From Streblospio benedicti (Eukaryota > Annelida > Polychaeta > Spionida > Spionidae), in the NCBI GenBank assembly GCA_019095985.1, contig CM032660.1:57995841-58059840 (forward strand): a DNA stretch of 64,000 nucleotides, given 5' to 3'. Every line of letters starts with the position of its first letter. Positions within the stretch are counted from its first letter, which is position 1. The notes beneath the pieces were generated by a model. The model was not told where the DNA came from. It made no database searches and saw only the letters and a list, made by a program, of their open reading frames with translations. The position numbers were made by a program, and so were the translations under genes. Below are positions 1-43,837 of the stretch, piece by piece.

Positions 1-489
1 GTCCTGGGATGAGGGATACATTTGCTTCTTGCACGGTTTGACTAGTATAGTTTCAACACAGCCCAGCTGCCCCTTTTAGAGAAATCCTGGATATGCCTGT
101 AGGCTCAATTTTACAAAAAACAGTCCCAGGAGAGGCTCAAAAACATTAATATTATCATTTTGTTATGTTAACGACATATTTTTCCCTCTTAGAAATAAAA
201 GATTATCAAAAACCTTCCTCAGTTTTTAAACTATTTATTGATAAAAGATTACAATGTAAAAACAACTTTCATCAAAATTTTACACCTATTCACAGAAACA
301 TCTATGTGATAATCAGGACATGTTTTGCATACTAAAGAGACATGTTTTTTTAAGAGTTATACACAGCATACAATATCCAGTAAAAGTACCTATTGCACAA
401 TGTGTAGGACTTTTACACCTTGTTTATAAGTGGTACCATATAAGGTCTTTGTACATTCTGCTCTAGTAATTTCTGTCTCCACATAATAA
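1..489. other. intergenic, no gene seen
   Basis: AT-rich sequence with no recognisable coding potential on either strand. It precedes the foldback repeat that begins near 490. Confidence 0.5.
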
Positions 490-1117
490 TAACTAGATCA
501 AAAGTGCTCAGAGAGCACAGCGTCGCTAGAGCAACATTGACCCATGGGCAATAAAGATGTTTGCTTTGCAATCAAAGCAGAAAAAAAAGTCTTACTTGAT
601 GCGTGACTCATCCTACATCTATGTTATTGGCTTTGGGTTGCAGGCACTTTCTAAACATGGCTAAAGTAAATATCTATTGCCCATGAGTCAACATTAATAT
701 GGTAATGCTGTGCTCTTTGAGCACTTTTATTCCAAAATAATCACTATGCCAATTCGATGGTCATGTTTCGCACAGTATTGAAACTATAGCGGAAAAATAG
801 AAAGAAAATAATTAACATGGCCATCTGAAAGGTAAACTCTAATTGGCAAAGTGCCAAAATTGAATACAATTAATGTTCAGTAGGCATGTAAGCATTGTAC
901 AAAGTTTGAATGCTTTCTCACAAGCATCAACAAAACTATTGCAGAAAATGTTGAAAATTGACCCAAAATGGCACTATAAAAAGCACACTTTAATTGGCAA
1001 AGTGCTCAAAATCGAATCACCTCGGTGTTGCGTCATACCAAATAGTTGTGTAAAGTTTGAACCAAATCGGGTGAAGCGTAAAAGCTCTAGCTTGTCCAGA
1101 GACAAACATACATACAT

Positions 1118-1148
<31 letters not shown>

Positions 1149-1178
1149 GACACAGACACAGACACAGACACAGACACA

Positions 1179-1220
<42 letters not shown>

Positions 1221-1240
1221 TACATAGTTACAAACAACCG
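490..1240 (+). repeat. dispersed repeat with internal foldback and microsatellite tail
   Basis: The left 245 bases (490-735) are a foldback. The stretch from GATCAAAAGTGCTC to GGGCAATA returns inverted as TATTGCCCATGAG to GAGCACTTTT. A second copy of the whole unit lies inverted at about 45600-46065. Both copies end in a CATA-type microsatellite after GTCCAGAGACA. This suggests a non-autonomous element with a simple-repeat 3' end. No coding sequence is seen. Confidence 0.6.
1106..1229. repeat. (CATA)n/(CA)n/(CAGA)n microsatellite
   Basis: Consecutive CATA, CACA, CAGACA and CACA tracts. Threonine/histidine- or cysteine/valine-rich reading frames through this stretch are artefacts of the repeat. 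Confidence 0.9.
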
Positions 1241-1736
1241 AAGCACAAGTCTTTCGCTTCAGCCACTGAAGCGACGCAATAATGGTAGGTGCGTGATCAC
1301 ATGTTCTATACGTGAAAGTTTTTTGTAATCTCCGTTTTGTAACTACATAAACTCTAACATTTTCTTGACTAAATCATCAGGCCAAAAGAATTGTGACTGA
1401 GGTTTCCACATGTATTCCAAAGTAGACTAAAGAAGTATGTTTCATAGCTTGTACAAAAGTGCATCATCACACCCAAGTCTATATCATGGCTCTGTACAAA
1501 TCTATCAATGGCCCATTTAAAGGCCAACCCAGAGATATTATAGACATTTTCACTATTTTAACATTCAGACTTTTCAAATAGCAGTAAAAATACACATTGA
1601 TGTACAAACCTAGCCCTAAACTTTAAGTTTCTTTACCTATCAAAAAGCCCATGGGTATACACTGTATGTTTAACATAGTGATCTTATCGTCAATTCATCA
1701 TAACACACAAAAACTCTTGTCTTTTGAAAAACACAT

Positions 1737-1907
1737 ACCATATACGACCATCCAAGTGCCCAATCTCGTGTAACAGCCCTCACCCCTCTTTTTCCTATAT
1801 GTCCTTAAGAATTATGCAGCAACTGCACTCTTGTGTAACAGCCCACCCCCCAATTTGAGAAAAATTCAATTTAACGGCCCTGGGTGCTTGGATAGTTGTA
1901 TACTGTA
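1737..1907. mobile_element. palindromic MITE
   Basis: The ends are inverted: ATACGACCATCCAAGTGCCC on the left pairs with GGGTGCTTGGATAGTTGTAT on the right, with about 130 bases between. There is no coding capacity. A half-site with similar sequence (TTTACGACCATCTAAATGCC) is seen near 4800. Confidence 0.55.
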
Positions 1908-2025
1908 ATTCACAGTTTAATAGTTTATCCTTGGGTAAATAATGATAAAAAACAGTGAGATTGAAAGTTTTCAATGGAAAAAGTACCTATAGACAATATG
2001 TACTTATAGAATGTCACTATTACTA

Positions 2026-2255
2026 CAGTAAAACCTTGCTATAAGGTAGTGAAGAAAAGTGTCCCCATTACTGAGGTGTCCACCCACAATATCCAGACCT
2101 CATGTATTCTAGTTGTGTGAGGAAAAAATCTCCGCAATTATAGAACGAAGTGGACATATTTGTATTAGCATCGTTTAATGAATGGGGGAATGAAAAGTTG
2201 TCACTATTTACCAAGTGTCCCTATTAGTGAGGTGTCCCCGTGGCAAGGTTTCACT
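2026..2255. mobile_element. MITE, Tc1/mariner (pogo/Tigger-like) ends
   Basis: The terminal inverted repeats CAGTAAAACCTTGC and GCAAGGTTTCACTG enclose about 230 bases. TA lies directly left and CA (a decayed TA) directly right. The CAGTAAAACCT start is typical of pogo/Tigger-type elements. There is no transposase, so it is non-autonomous. Confidence 0.65.
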
Positions 2256-2728
2256 GCACTTACCATCATCTACATCGTTACTCAGGAAGAATTTCTACGC
2301 ACATTATTACGCACTAAGAAAATTTAATTTGTCAAATCTTTGAACTCTATATTGTCTGTAAAAATTGTTTACATAATTGACTTACATTGTATTTAGTTAG
2401 TTTCTTGGTCACAATCATCTGTGGCGAATCAGATACATACTGGATATATTATCATATGTTATTAATTATATATATATTATATATATTATTAATGAGATAC
2501 ATACCGGATATATTATTTGGCAAATATTACATTGCATTGTACATTTCCAATAATGTGAGAAACATTATACTGTTTTGCACTAATTCACTTTATATGCTAC
2601 TTTGTTTATTACATTAAATCCTATGATATTGTCATGATAAAAATTTGTTTTCTGTTATCCATAAATCAACATCAAAATCAACATCAGTTTAATATCACCG
2701 TGGTGTGGTGGGTTACTGTGCCCGCTCC
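2256..2728. other. intergenic AT-rich stretch
   Basis: Very AT-rich, with TATA-type runs near 2466-2490. It would contain the 3' UTR of the fibrinogen-related gene. No other feature is seen. Confidence 0.4.
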
Positions 2729-3668
2729 TCACCGGCGCTGTATCTTCATTGTGGCCACCTTGTAGGAGTAGTATTCACCTCTCAGGCCCAACCACTGTAT
2801 GCCGGGCACAGGGTGGCCACCTACTATGTACGGGCCGGTGAGGCGAGCCTGGAAGCAGTGGTTGTACCACCAGCCGCCAGTGTACCCGCCTGTTCCATCA
2901 GCACAGTTACAAACACACGGATCATTATCACTGTCAATGGTCGTGAACATCTTGTTGTTGTGGTCTAATGTCATCGAGTCGCCCGCGGTGCCATTGTAGC
3001 CGCTGATGCTCAGTCGATATTTGTCGGACCCTGGACCCACGCGGAACACCAAATACTCCGCATAACGTTTCTCCCCCTCCCAGTCCTCCAAGTCAACTCT
3101 GAGTTTGTATTCCCGGCTGGTGGTGAGCTGATGCATCTGCACCAGTCCCATCCAACCCGGCCTCATAATCCGTCCATCTCTTGTAGGTGAAGTCCGTGAG
3201 GTGGTCCTGACGGTGCAGAATGCGGGTCCATGGCTTGCTGTCAGATGTCATCTCACAGTAGACGCGACGTGTCTCCACGTTGTTTACATTCACTTCATAC
3301 ACACCACTGTACAGGTATCCTCGGGCCCGGAGGTCCTCACAGTCATAGTTCATGCTGCTGTCATCGTTGCTGGTTTGGTTCTTTGATTTCAACTGTGTGA
3401 TCTCGGTTTGTAATTGTTTAATAGTATCAGCCTGATTTTGAAGTCTACTTTCAAGCTCATTAATGAGTTCGGATTCCAATTCCATGATTTTCTTTTCTGA
3501 CCTTTCATTGATGTTTCTTTCCATCATGGCAACCAACCTTTGGATTTCAACATTACTTTGCAAGAAGCATTCATTATCACACTGACCGTCCAGAAGTGTG
3601 GATTGACTCAACACACTGACCAATCCACTCAATATCAAAATCAACAACAAACTCATGATTATCTTCAT
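2729..3668 (-). pseudogene. fibrinogen-related protein (coiled coil + FReD), disrupted
   Basis: Single-exon gene. It opens with a hydrophobic signal peptide (MKIIMSLLLILILSGLVSVL), then a Cys pair, then a heptad-like coiled coil at about residues 35-95. The FReD follows, starting at DCEDLRARGYLYSGVYEV. Family hallmarks are YRLSISGYNGTAGDSM, the Ca-site-like DSDNDP, GGWWYNHCFQARLTGPY and the C-terminal YYSYKVATMKIQRR then stop. FReD proteins are secreted lectin-like recognition molecules (ficolins, FREPs, tenascin-type). Near 3155-3165 the usual GEFWLGL-type segment is missing. The net loss of about 23 bases shifts the frame, so the front (3093-3668) and back (2729-3166) read in different frames. 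The rest is well preserved, so the break is recent or an assembly fault. Confidence 0.85.
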
Positions 3669-4185
3669 GTCCTGTCAGATTCTTAGCATAAAGTGACTGA
3701 ATAAAACTGTTTCACAAACTCTTGTATTTCCAAATAGGAAATAACTTTGCCACACATTTCTGCTCTGTTGATCTTTTACAAATGAAGCAGCTTTAAAACT
3801 TCAGATGATTGGGCGATAAAGTCATCAAACTTGACGTTTTCGCCGTCACACCCACTCAGATTCAGATTCAGATGCACATGGACTTAAAAACTCCTCACAG
3901 TAGCTACATCAATTATCCCAGTGTGTTATTTGTGTTATTTAAAGGCAGCAACAATGTATGGAATTTTAGTGTTCAAAGCCCATTTTCATTCTACTAGAAT
4001 TTCTAGTTTCCTACGAATCCTCAAAAAAAGTCATATTCTATCTCTTAGACCTTAATTAGGAAATACTTGTTTAATAGGATTTGACAACCACCAATATATA
4101 TTGGAAATAATCCTCAAAATTAGAATTTATTATGACTGCTTGCTAAAAAAAAATAACTACCCGGTACCTTGCTTGCACTGTTTGT
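3669..4185. other. spacer between FReD gene and AQR remnant
   Basis: It would hold the promoter of the minus-strand FReD gene. No clear TATA box is placed correctly, and no coding sequence is recognised. Confidence 0.35.
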
Positions 4186-4285
4186 GTGTCCCCCTTCTTA
4201 CCGTGCGCGTGCCCCATGTACCGTGCGCGTGTCCCACGTACTGTGCGTGTGTCCCCCTTCTTACCGTGTGCGTGTCCCACGTACC
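4186..4285. repeat. minisatellite at an AQR splice donor
   Basis: GC-rich tandem repetition of CCTTCTTACCGTGCGCGTG and GTCCCACGTACC-like blocks, with a higher-order period of about 63 bases. It starts immediately downstream of the last AQR exon. The donor motif GTACGTGGG is itself one of the repeated blocks. Confidence 0.65.
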
Positions 4286-6590
4286 TTGAGCGAGCGCGTC
4301 CCTGCGCGTCCAGGTCGTGGGCACTCCAAGCCTGACGAGGCACGTGAACAGCGATTGCTCCATGTTGGAGTACTTCTTGAAGGCCATGTTCTTGATGACA
4401 GGCGGCAGCTGGTGGTGGTCGCCGATCATGATCCACCGCTTCAGCCGGTGGTGGCCGTCCACAGGGTTCTAGGGCAAAAGGAGGAACAATTATAGAATTC
4501 ACTACCAAATATATTTAATATTATAATTGTATTATTAATATTCATTAGCATTAGTATTAACATTAATCATGATTATTGTTGAATATATTTTGCAACATAT
4601 TTCAATATATCAGGTGGCTCTGCCCCCTGAATCCCCCGCACATACAACCGGACTACTTTTTTGAAGTGAATTCTATAATTTAGCCCAAAAGGAGATAGAC
4701 AATGAAGCACAGGTCATTGGTCTAACACAGCATAGCACTGGCACAGAAGATCATGATCCACAGAAAAGGGGGGCTTCAAGGGAGTTTTGATATACTGTTT
4801 ACGACCATCTAAATGCCAATGTGCCTTTAGATTAAAAATATGGGTTGGTTTTACATAAATCTATGTTTGCATCAGAATTTCCATGTTCCAGATTTTGACA
4901 TGGGTTGGGCCTCACAGCACAGAGGTAGGAGAATCAGGGATCATGAGGTTTTGGCTGTCTGGGTTCTGGTGGGAAATACATGAAATCACACATATTGAAA
5001 AGGAGAGTATGCTAAATATCTATCTGATCTTCATGCAACGCTCACAGTTGCCAGCGGATTAATTGACAAGTATAATGATACGATTTCATTCAAATAAATC
5101 TAGCACTTTTGGAGACAATCTGCTATGATCCGGATCAAGCACCCACCTATAGCAGCAGCAGGATGAACGTCTCGATCTCCAGGATCTGGGCCGCTTCCTC
5201 CATCAGGATGTTGTCGAACTGAAAACACAAACAGGCACAACTCAGCGACTAACGCCAAATGGATTCAGGTTTATTATAATTACACTGTTCTTTTTGCAGT
5301 TTTTGAAATTTCCAAAAAATAGAGCAAAATATGAAAATATCAAAACTTTTTTTTGCTTGAAACCCATTTTCTAAATAAAAAAATGTGATCCATATGTTTT
5401 TAACTAGTTTGAACAGTATATTCAGATAAACATGAAAACAGGACAAATGTATGCAAACCTTTGCACAAACATCAACACGCAGTCACATTTAGAGATGGCT
5501 ATTTTATAGTCAAAAATAACAAACCCAACCTGTTCAAGAATTATTGAGACTAGATTGCAAGACATGACGTTTTGTGTTCATCCTTTATACCGACTTCACC
5601 GAAGTCACAAGTTGAATGACACATGGATATATTCCATAGCTGACACATGCTTTTAAAAATAAAACGACTGTTATATGTATATTTCAATATACATTTTAAA
5701 TACAATCATCATTATCACATCTACAATGAGTCTTACCTCAAAGCCGAGTTCAACGAGGTCCCTGCGCTTGAGGGCTGCGTGTGTGCACGTCATGGTGATG
5801 ATTTTGGCCTCTTTCACCAGCAGGTAGCATGAGCGGTCGGCACCGCTCCGCAACAGCTCAAACGCACGAGACTCCTGGGGAAAGATACGTCCGTACTCAA
5901 GCCACATTACAAACAGACGGATAGATGTTGAAGGAAAAGTGTAACTTCTAAATGTCATTAATTGTTACAGACTGCTATTGTTTTATTGTATTGTCTATTT
6001 TATACTTATCTACACATAATCTATATACTTATATCTAAAGTGAATACATAAATAAAGAAAGAATAAACAAAATAATCCATCTACTTTGTGTATCTATTTC
6101 TGACACGCAGTACTTTTTTTCAATTATTAAACAAAATAACACATTACTAACTTTCTGTCCGGGGAAATGATATACCAGCCACAAACACCATTCATGTGAA
6201 GAGCTCTGCTTCGTGTACGTTGTCCAACATGCTTGTAACTGGGACTTTTTTCACTTTCAAAATTGCCAAAAAGTAGTGGGATTATTCCAATGAAGCACCG
6301 GGGCTTTAAAGTGCTTGAAAAAGCTAATTGTAACTGATGTCAACTGCATAATTTCATATGCAAGAAATTTTTCAATTTACCTCTAGTTGGTCAAAGATCT
6401 TCTTGATGTGCCTGAAGCAGCCTTCTGCAATGTCCATGTCTTTGTCATACGCTCGACCTTTGAATATCGGTTGTGGGGCATTTTGGAAGAATTTCAGGAA
6501 CGGAAAGAACTCCTTTATTTTGTTCATGTTTTCTTTCTCACCAGCTTTTGTTTTGACCTTGCTTATAAACTCCTCCCATCGGGACAAGAT
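4285..6590 (-). pseudogene. AQR: partial AQR (Aquarius/IBP160 RNA helicase), four exons
   Basis: Four exons, 6381-6590, 5737-5874, 5147-5218 and 4285-4468, match consecutive stretches of the helicase core of Aquarius, the intron-binding spliceosomal SF1 helicase. Signatures in order are [77 protein letters not shown] and [20 protein letters not shown]. Introns are retained, so this is a DNA duplication and not a retrocopy. The third exon ends LLLL then TAG (5147-5149) where the family has LLLQ, a likely CAG to TAG change. The fourth exon drops a base count not divisible by three before DLDAQGRAR. No earlier or later AQR exons lie in the flanks. It is most likely a non-functional fragment. Confidence 0.85.
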
Positions 6591-8790
6591 CTAGGGGAAA
6601 TTCAAAGAATATTAGTACTCAATTCAGCATTGGAGGAAGATGAATTCAGATTTGAAAACACACAATGCAGTAATTTTTTGTTATTATTGAAAAATAACTG
6701 GAACTTCACATTTTAAAATGTGCATTTTGATATATTTTTACACTTTCGTTTGAAATCTACAATGACGTCATTAAAACATGAATGATCTTCATTCTTTACA
6801 GGAAACTTCCGGATCAATTCACATGATAATTTACTCCCACTCAGACACACCGAAAGTACCTTATAAATAAAGGGCTTACCTGGTATAAAAAAAACTAGGC
6901 TGATGTCTCTCACGTGGAAGCCCCATCACCCTCCAACCTCCCATAACCACTCACATCCTTTCATGCATGCACTCGCTCATGCACGAACTCCCACACATCC
7001 CCAGTAGACCATACTGGCCTACCGGATATGGGAAGACCACTGAGGCCAGCCTCATAGATAGTTGTAATAAATAGATTCAACTGTACACAGAAAAGTGCAG
7101 CAGAAGCAGTGGAGAGAAACAACAGAGAAAAGCCTGGACTTCTCAGAGATTCCCAGAGGCCGACCCTTAATCAGAAACTGAAAGAGCAATAGATATTATA
7201 ATCCAGAGTTTGTGTGGAAAATAGACTTTTTTAAATGGATGTACAAGATATTCCTATAAGTTGATATAGAAGATATTGTGATATAGTATATGTAGATATA
7301 GAGAAGATAAAATTTCTTGTGATACATAATGGAAATGGCTCTGAAATAAACATTAAGGAATATATGAGAATTTCATTGAGAAATGATTTTTCAAATAAAC
7401 GGTGTGTCCACGGCTCCTTTAAAAATTCTGAAACACCTTCTTTTTCTTTTTTTTTAATACGGTAATAGCTATCAATAATATCAAATGATAGCTATTTTGT
7501 TAAATGTCAATTTCTTTTTAATATTTTTTTTTTATTTCCTGCATAAATGGGTGCTGCTATTTCAAAACTAAATAAGGTAAAAACACTTGTGTGTTTGCAG
7601 TTACCTTCTTTAAACATTTCATTGAAAGTTTATATTTTCACATCCAAGATCTTAAAAATATCTCATTTTTGGTTCCCCAAAATCTGCACACACCATGATA
7701 ATTGTTATTTATTCCTACTTGATGTAAAACAGAATTAAAAACCTGTGATGGATGATGTTGTTTTTAAAAAAATCTGACAAAAAAATAGCACATCATTCCT
7801 ATAATTTTTATTTTGTGTTTGCTATTCAGTACCATTTTTTAGTCATGATAAAAAACGTAACGCCATGAACTTGCTGTCAACACATTAGAAGGGATCTCCC
7901 TAATAAATTTCTTTTAATTGCTATGATTTTCAGTGGAATATGGAGCATATTTGGGTAAAATCAAATATGAAATATTTAAAATTCAATAATTTTGATGATA
8001 AGATGGAAAGAAAATTCAAAATGTGAAGATATTTTACAGAGAGCATGAAATGGACGATATAAGCACATGAATTAACATTACGAAGTGTAAACATTGTCCA
8101 TAAGATGTTCAGATCAAAATGGCTACAAAAATCACCATGGTACATGAACCTATAAATTTCAGATACTCGAAACCATGACATATCTAGATACAACCAATCA
8201 CAGTGTCTAAATAGAGGACAAAAGCCATTTATTCCGGCTCACATTTGTGTTGTGCGAACTTCAAATTTATGAAATTATGATTGTTTAGCGCCACCTGAAC
8301 AATAGAAAGTATGAAGCCTGTACGAAGTCAAAAAGGTTTATGCCCTTCAAAATTTGTTTTCTGTGGTTCGGTTGTGCAGATTGCATTGGAAAAAATACAG
8401 CTCCTGGTCATATGTATTTTTTAAATGAAATCCATGATCAGGTACCTGTACTCGTGAGAACTTAAAGCATGCAACAAGTTATCTCTATTAAACCCATTGT
8501 AGCGTTTATACTCATGGATTACTTATTTATATAACTCAAAAAATATTTACAGGCGGTCAATTTTTTGTACTGGTTGTTTGTGAGGTTTTAAAAGTATGTG
8601 TAGCAACTTTTTGCATATAGTTTCATTGGATTTATTTTCGACACAGATTTATCTCAAAATTAGTCTATCATCCCATATGTAGTAATTGTGTGTGAATTTA
8701 TCCCATCAGTGAAAACTGAATTTTATTTTGATGGATCCAATTGTTTGATTATTTGCTAGTTTCCCAATACTTGGTGATACTTCTTTTAAT
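6591..8790. other. intergenic region, nothing recognised
   Basis: AT-rich DNA between the AQR fragment and the 3' end of importin-4. A slightly GC-richer patch at 6905-7060 has no protein similarity I recognise. No further AQR exons are visible. Confidence 0.45.
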
Positions 8791-9100
8791 TTGGTAGACA
8801 TAGGAGGCTTACGATAGAGGATATTGATTTTTGATTAAGTGTTGTTTTACATCGTAACTCCTGAAGAATCGTTGGTCAAAAAAGATAAATTTGAAGTAAA
8901 TTTTCTAAATTTATGAGCCAAGTACTTTTGAATAAATAAATTCCTCGTCAGAGCTAATATATAAAACCATTTTCTGATTATAAGAAGCATATTGTCTGTC
9001 ATAAATACATCTCATTGGTAAGCTAGTATAAAAGTAGGAAATGTACGAATATTGACATGCTAATTATAAAATGTGGGAAACTTAGTGTTATATTAATTAT
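8790..9100 (-). mobile_element. diverged Penelope-like tail copy
   Basis: It shares, in order, the landmarks of the inverted repeats at 13428-13792: ATTCCTCGTCAGAGCTAA, then CATATTGTCTGTC, then TTATAAAATGTGGGAAACTT. It is strongly decayed, with no coding part. Confidence 0.45.
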
Positions 9101-9337
9101 ACTATGCTGTACCACAAAGTTCTATCATCAATTTTTAAGTGTGTTTTTAAATAAAGTCAAATGGATTGTGGTTTGCTTTATAATTACAATTTTTATAACA
9201 TTTTGATGATGTTCATGTGAAAAATATATTTTACAACACACCATTGTAAGATGATAAAATTGTTTAAATGTTATCACAATTGTTACACTGTAGCAGTAAA
9301 TGAAGACCTGATGATTTTTGTTCTTTAAAAATATGCT

Positions 9338-9343
9338 TTATTT
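9338..9343 (-). terminator. candidate poly(A) signal of importin-4
   Basis: TTTATT on the plus strand reads AATAAA on the minus strand. It lies about 1.16 kb past the IPO4 stop and is the first canonical signal I found downstream. A nearer non-canonical signal is possible. Confidence 0.3.
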
Positions 9344-10499
9344 TATGTGGACAGTAAGATTCAATATCATTACTTCACATTGTTACATAAATGCTTACTC
9401 AATTAGTTTTGAAGAATGTTTTGACTAACATAAAACAGTTTCTTGCAACATAATATTGACATTATGATCATCATGAACCATACAGTATAAAAGTAACTTT
9501 CAACTTAGAATTCCATTACTAATGAATGTATATCAAAACCAAAGTTAACAAACACATTTACATCATAACATATATACACATTCAGAAGCTGAGAGAACAT
9601 ATATAATGTTGCTTGGCTTTCAGAATAAACTTTTAAAAAATTCTTAACACAGCATAGGTAATTCTGAAAATTTCTATGCTTCCATATTAGGAAACCCCAA
9701 ATCATGGTACATGAATTGTATAGTCTATGGATTCTTCGCAGAAATGCGATGGGTTTTCAGGGCTAAATATTGAAAACTGATGTCAAACAAAATAACAAAA
9801 AGCAGTAACACTTTACATAACTTAATACAGTAATAATTTTAGAAAGATAATGAAAACTATGCAAAATATGAAGTTATAGGAAAGGCAGTAAATCACTTAC
9901 AGCAAAGATTACCACCTTTGTCCACAAACACGAATTACAACATGGAAAAAGAATTCAACTAGTACATGTATTTGTGGCAATATATTACTTTTTACTAGCA
10001 GCAGCAGGTGTTTTTTCTATCTCAAAATGTTAATCTACACACATGATGTAAATGTACTTTTCTTCAGTATAAGAAGCACTTATTTTGAGGTCCTGTTTTC
10101 TCTGACCTCATTCATTGATACAGAATTCAGCTTGGGAGATCAAACATTTGGTAGATCATAATAACACCCAAATTGACACTTTTAAATAGCAATTTCCTGT
10201 TGGACTTACACAAGGCATTTTTTCATTTACATGACTAAAGACATATTAAATGCTTTTATACGAAAAAAAAAATAAAAAAAATATTGGCACTTTTCAATAT
10301 GAATGATAAAAAATGCAAAAGCGATTGGTTAGCATGCAGGCACTTTAACATAAATGATAAATATAACAATTGCAATTGGAAAAAAAGTATATCAAAAGAC
10401 GATTGGATGTTGTTTGTTGCATGCACATCAACAAAATTGATATTAATACTGCACAAAAAAATCCACCAAAAATGATTTGCTGCATGCTGCACCTCCCCA

Positions 10500-41902
<31,403 letters not shown>

Positions 41903-42160
41903 TATTCTTTCATAGAATTAACAAATTTCTCTTTGATTTGACGGAATGAAAACTGTCAACTGTTATAATCCCGCGCGGTGTGGTGAAAAGGACAAAAAAC
42001 AGTGTTTTTGCCACCCGCTATAACGGACATTTCTCTAGACTGTTGCACTGTCTCTATCTCGCTCTGCTTCGCTCTACGAGAGACAGTCATCGCATAGTCT
42101 CTACACAGACGCCCGCTACTTGGTTGTAGAAGCTTCTGGAAATAAATTGACTTCCGTTTT
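41903..42160 (-). promoter_or_regulatory. presumed IPO4 promoter/5' UTR
   Basis: Immediately upstream of the IPO4 start. There is a GC-richer patch (CCCGCGCGGTG) and an imperfect hairpin CTGTCTCT...CGAGAGACAG at about 42048-42088. No TATA box is evident. Assigned by position only. Confidence 0.3.
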
Positions 42161-42712
42161 ATGGCTACTTACTTGTGTTACAAACATTATTAGACATATA
42201 AAACCCAATACAAGGTCTGTTGGTAAACACAGAACAGACTGAGTGGATTTTATCATACTTTACAAGAACTTCAACTCACAATAGAGGAATAATAAGGATA
42301 GTGAAATTAAGGTATGTGATGTTTGATTTAACGTACATAATTCGGACAAATAATTAATAATAATATTTAACAACTACCGATAAGACTACAGTTAGCCGTA
42401 GATTCTAGATATAGATAAAATTCAGTGCATAACATACATCCACATAAAATCTACATTCTAAATATTTTAAAACGAGTTGCTAGATGAAGATCAGGGGTTT
42501 AAGATATGGTCTAGATCTACCCCAGTCACTAACATGAATACTGTTATTGCCCCCAACATAAATGACATGCTAACCAGAAGACTGATAATGAAACTGTGGT
42601 GTTGGTGCAAAACTATAAAATACTAATAGACTGAAATGAACAGGAACGTTTACTGTATCTTGATTGATAGAGGTCTTCTCTTCAAGTAGATAGACAAAAC
42701 CGGGTGAGATTG

Positions 42713-42796
42713 TACATGAATTATTTTATCAGATGAGTTCTTCGGGCTTGCCGTGATACGCCACAAAAACTCACCTGATAAAATAATTCATGTTAC
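42713..42796. repeat. perfect-stem hairpin
   Basis: ACATGAATTATTTTATCAG and CTGATAAAATAATTCATGT pair over about 19 bases, extended by a near-match (ATGAGT against ACTCAC). The loop is about 33 bases. Confidence 0.75.
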
Positions 42797-43140
42797 ACAA
42801 CGAATGTGGTGGTTTATAGTCGTGATCCAAGTCTTGCTCTCACTACTTTACAATTTACACCAGGTCATTGGCCCACTTATTGATCATCAATTAATCATTT
42901 CTCATATGCTTGCATCGGCAGCACATTCAGGGCACAATACTAATCACTCACACAATCACTCACTCACTCTTTCAACCCAATGGTCTGTACCTAATTTACG
43001 TGTAAATACCACGTAGCAGTGTGCAACTGCTTTTAGGGATGAGTTCGCTCAACACCCACCACCAAACCCTTCCGAAATCGAATCCACGACCTTCTGGTCA
43101 CGAGTCCAACTTCCTATCCACTCGGCCACAGAAGCACACA
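42780..43140 (-). mobile_element. tRNA-derived SINE, family II
   Basis: Minus-strand A box GTGGCCGAGTGGATAGGA and B box GGATTCGATTT, then GTTGCACACTGCT and a 3' body with AATGACCTGGTGTAAATTG. The 3' body recurs at about 49100-49210, and the tRNA-like head recurs at 24625-24770. Confidence 0.65.
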
Positions 43141-43837
43141 TATGTGAGCATAATAAAATAATCTACTCCATCCAGCATGGCTCCGGTATGAATTATACAG
43201 CGGATAACAAAGCAAGTGAGAGAAAATAATGTAATGATGCCTGTTTTATCCGGCTTCTGGATTCATTCCGAATTCCTTATTATCGCAACCGCCTCTCCTG
43301 GTCCTGTATTTTTTTCAACAGACTAAAACATGTCTTGTACATGTAGTTACATTATATTTTGTTACTTACTTTGTTTGTCACTGTAGTTAATACATGCCGC
43401 TATCCTTGATCCACCCGATTTCCTGTAGCAATGCTCGCATTAACAACTAAGTGACTACATACCTAGTAGCTTGACCTTGGCAAATAACAAAATCTTATGT
43501 ACAAGGGTTTCTTTTTAAAAAATAGAACATTTTCTTGCTAAGTTTCAACACTTTTAAATTAACTCGGCAGTAGTTTTGAATGTACAATAGATATTATTTT
43601 GACATCAAAACACGTCCAGAAAACATACAATATGTGAATTGTCTCCAAAAATGGTTCACAATACCGATACAGTTTAATGAACAAGATTTGAAGTCAGCCG
43701 TTTATGACAAATAGTTAATTTTGTGGATTTAACGTTGATTACTCTTATGAGTTTTTTGTTTGAACTATTGTATGAAGTTATTTCAGGAATTAATGCTCCT
43801 AGGATAGCCCATGAAAGTGTACCTATATATGTATTGC

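Noticed and set aside
974-1246. Cys/Val or Thr/His-rich open frames
   Set aside because: They are translations of the CATA/CA microsatellite.
4169-4495. Plus-strand frame over the AQR exon
   Set aside because: Antisense shadow of a GC-rich exon and minisatellite.
43060-43136. tRNA (Ser/Leu-like) on the minus strand
   Set aside because: Same reasoning: the head belongs to SINE family II and no intact cloverleaf is evident.
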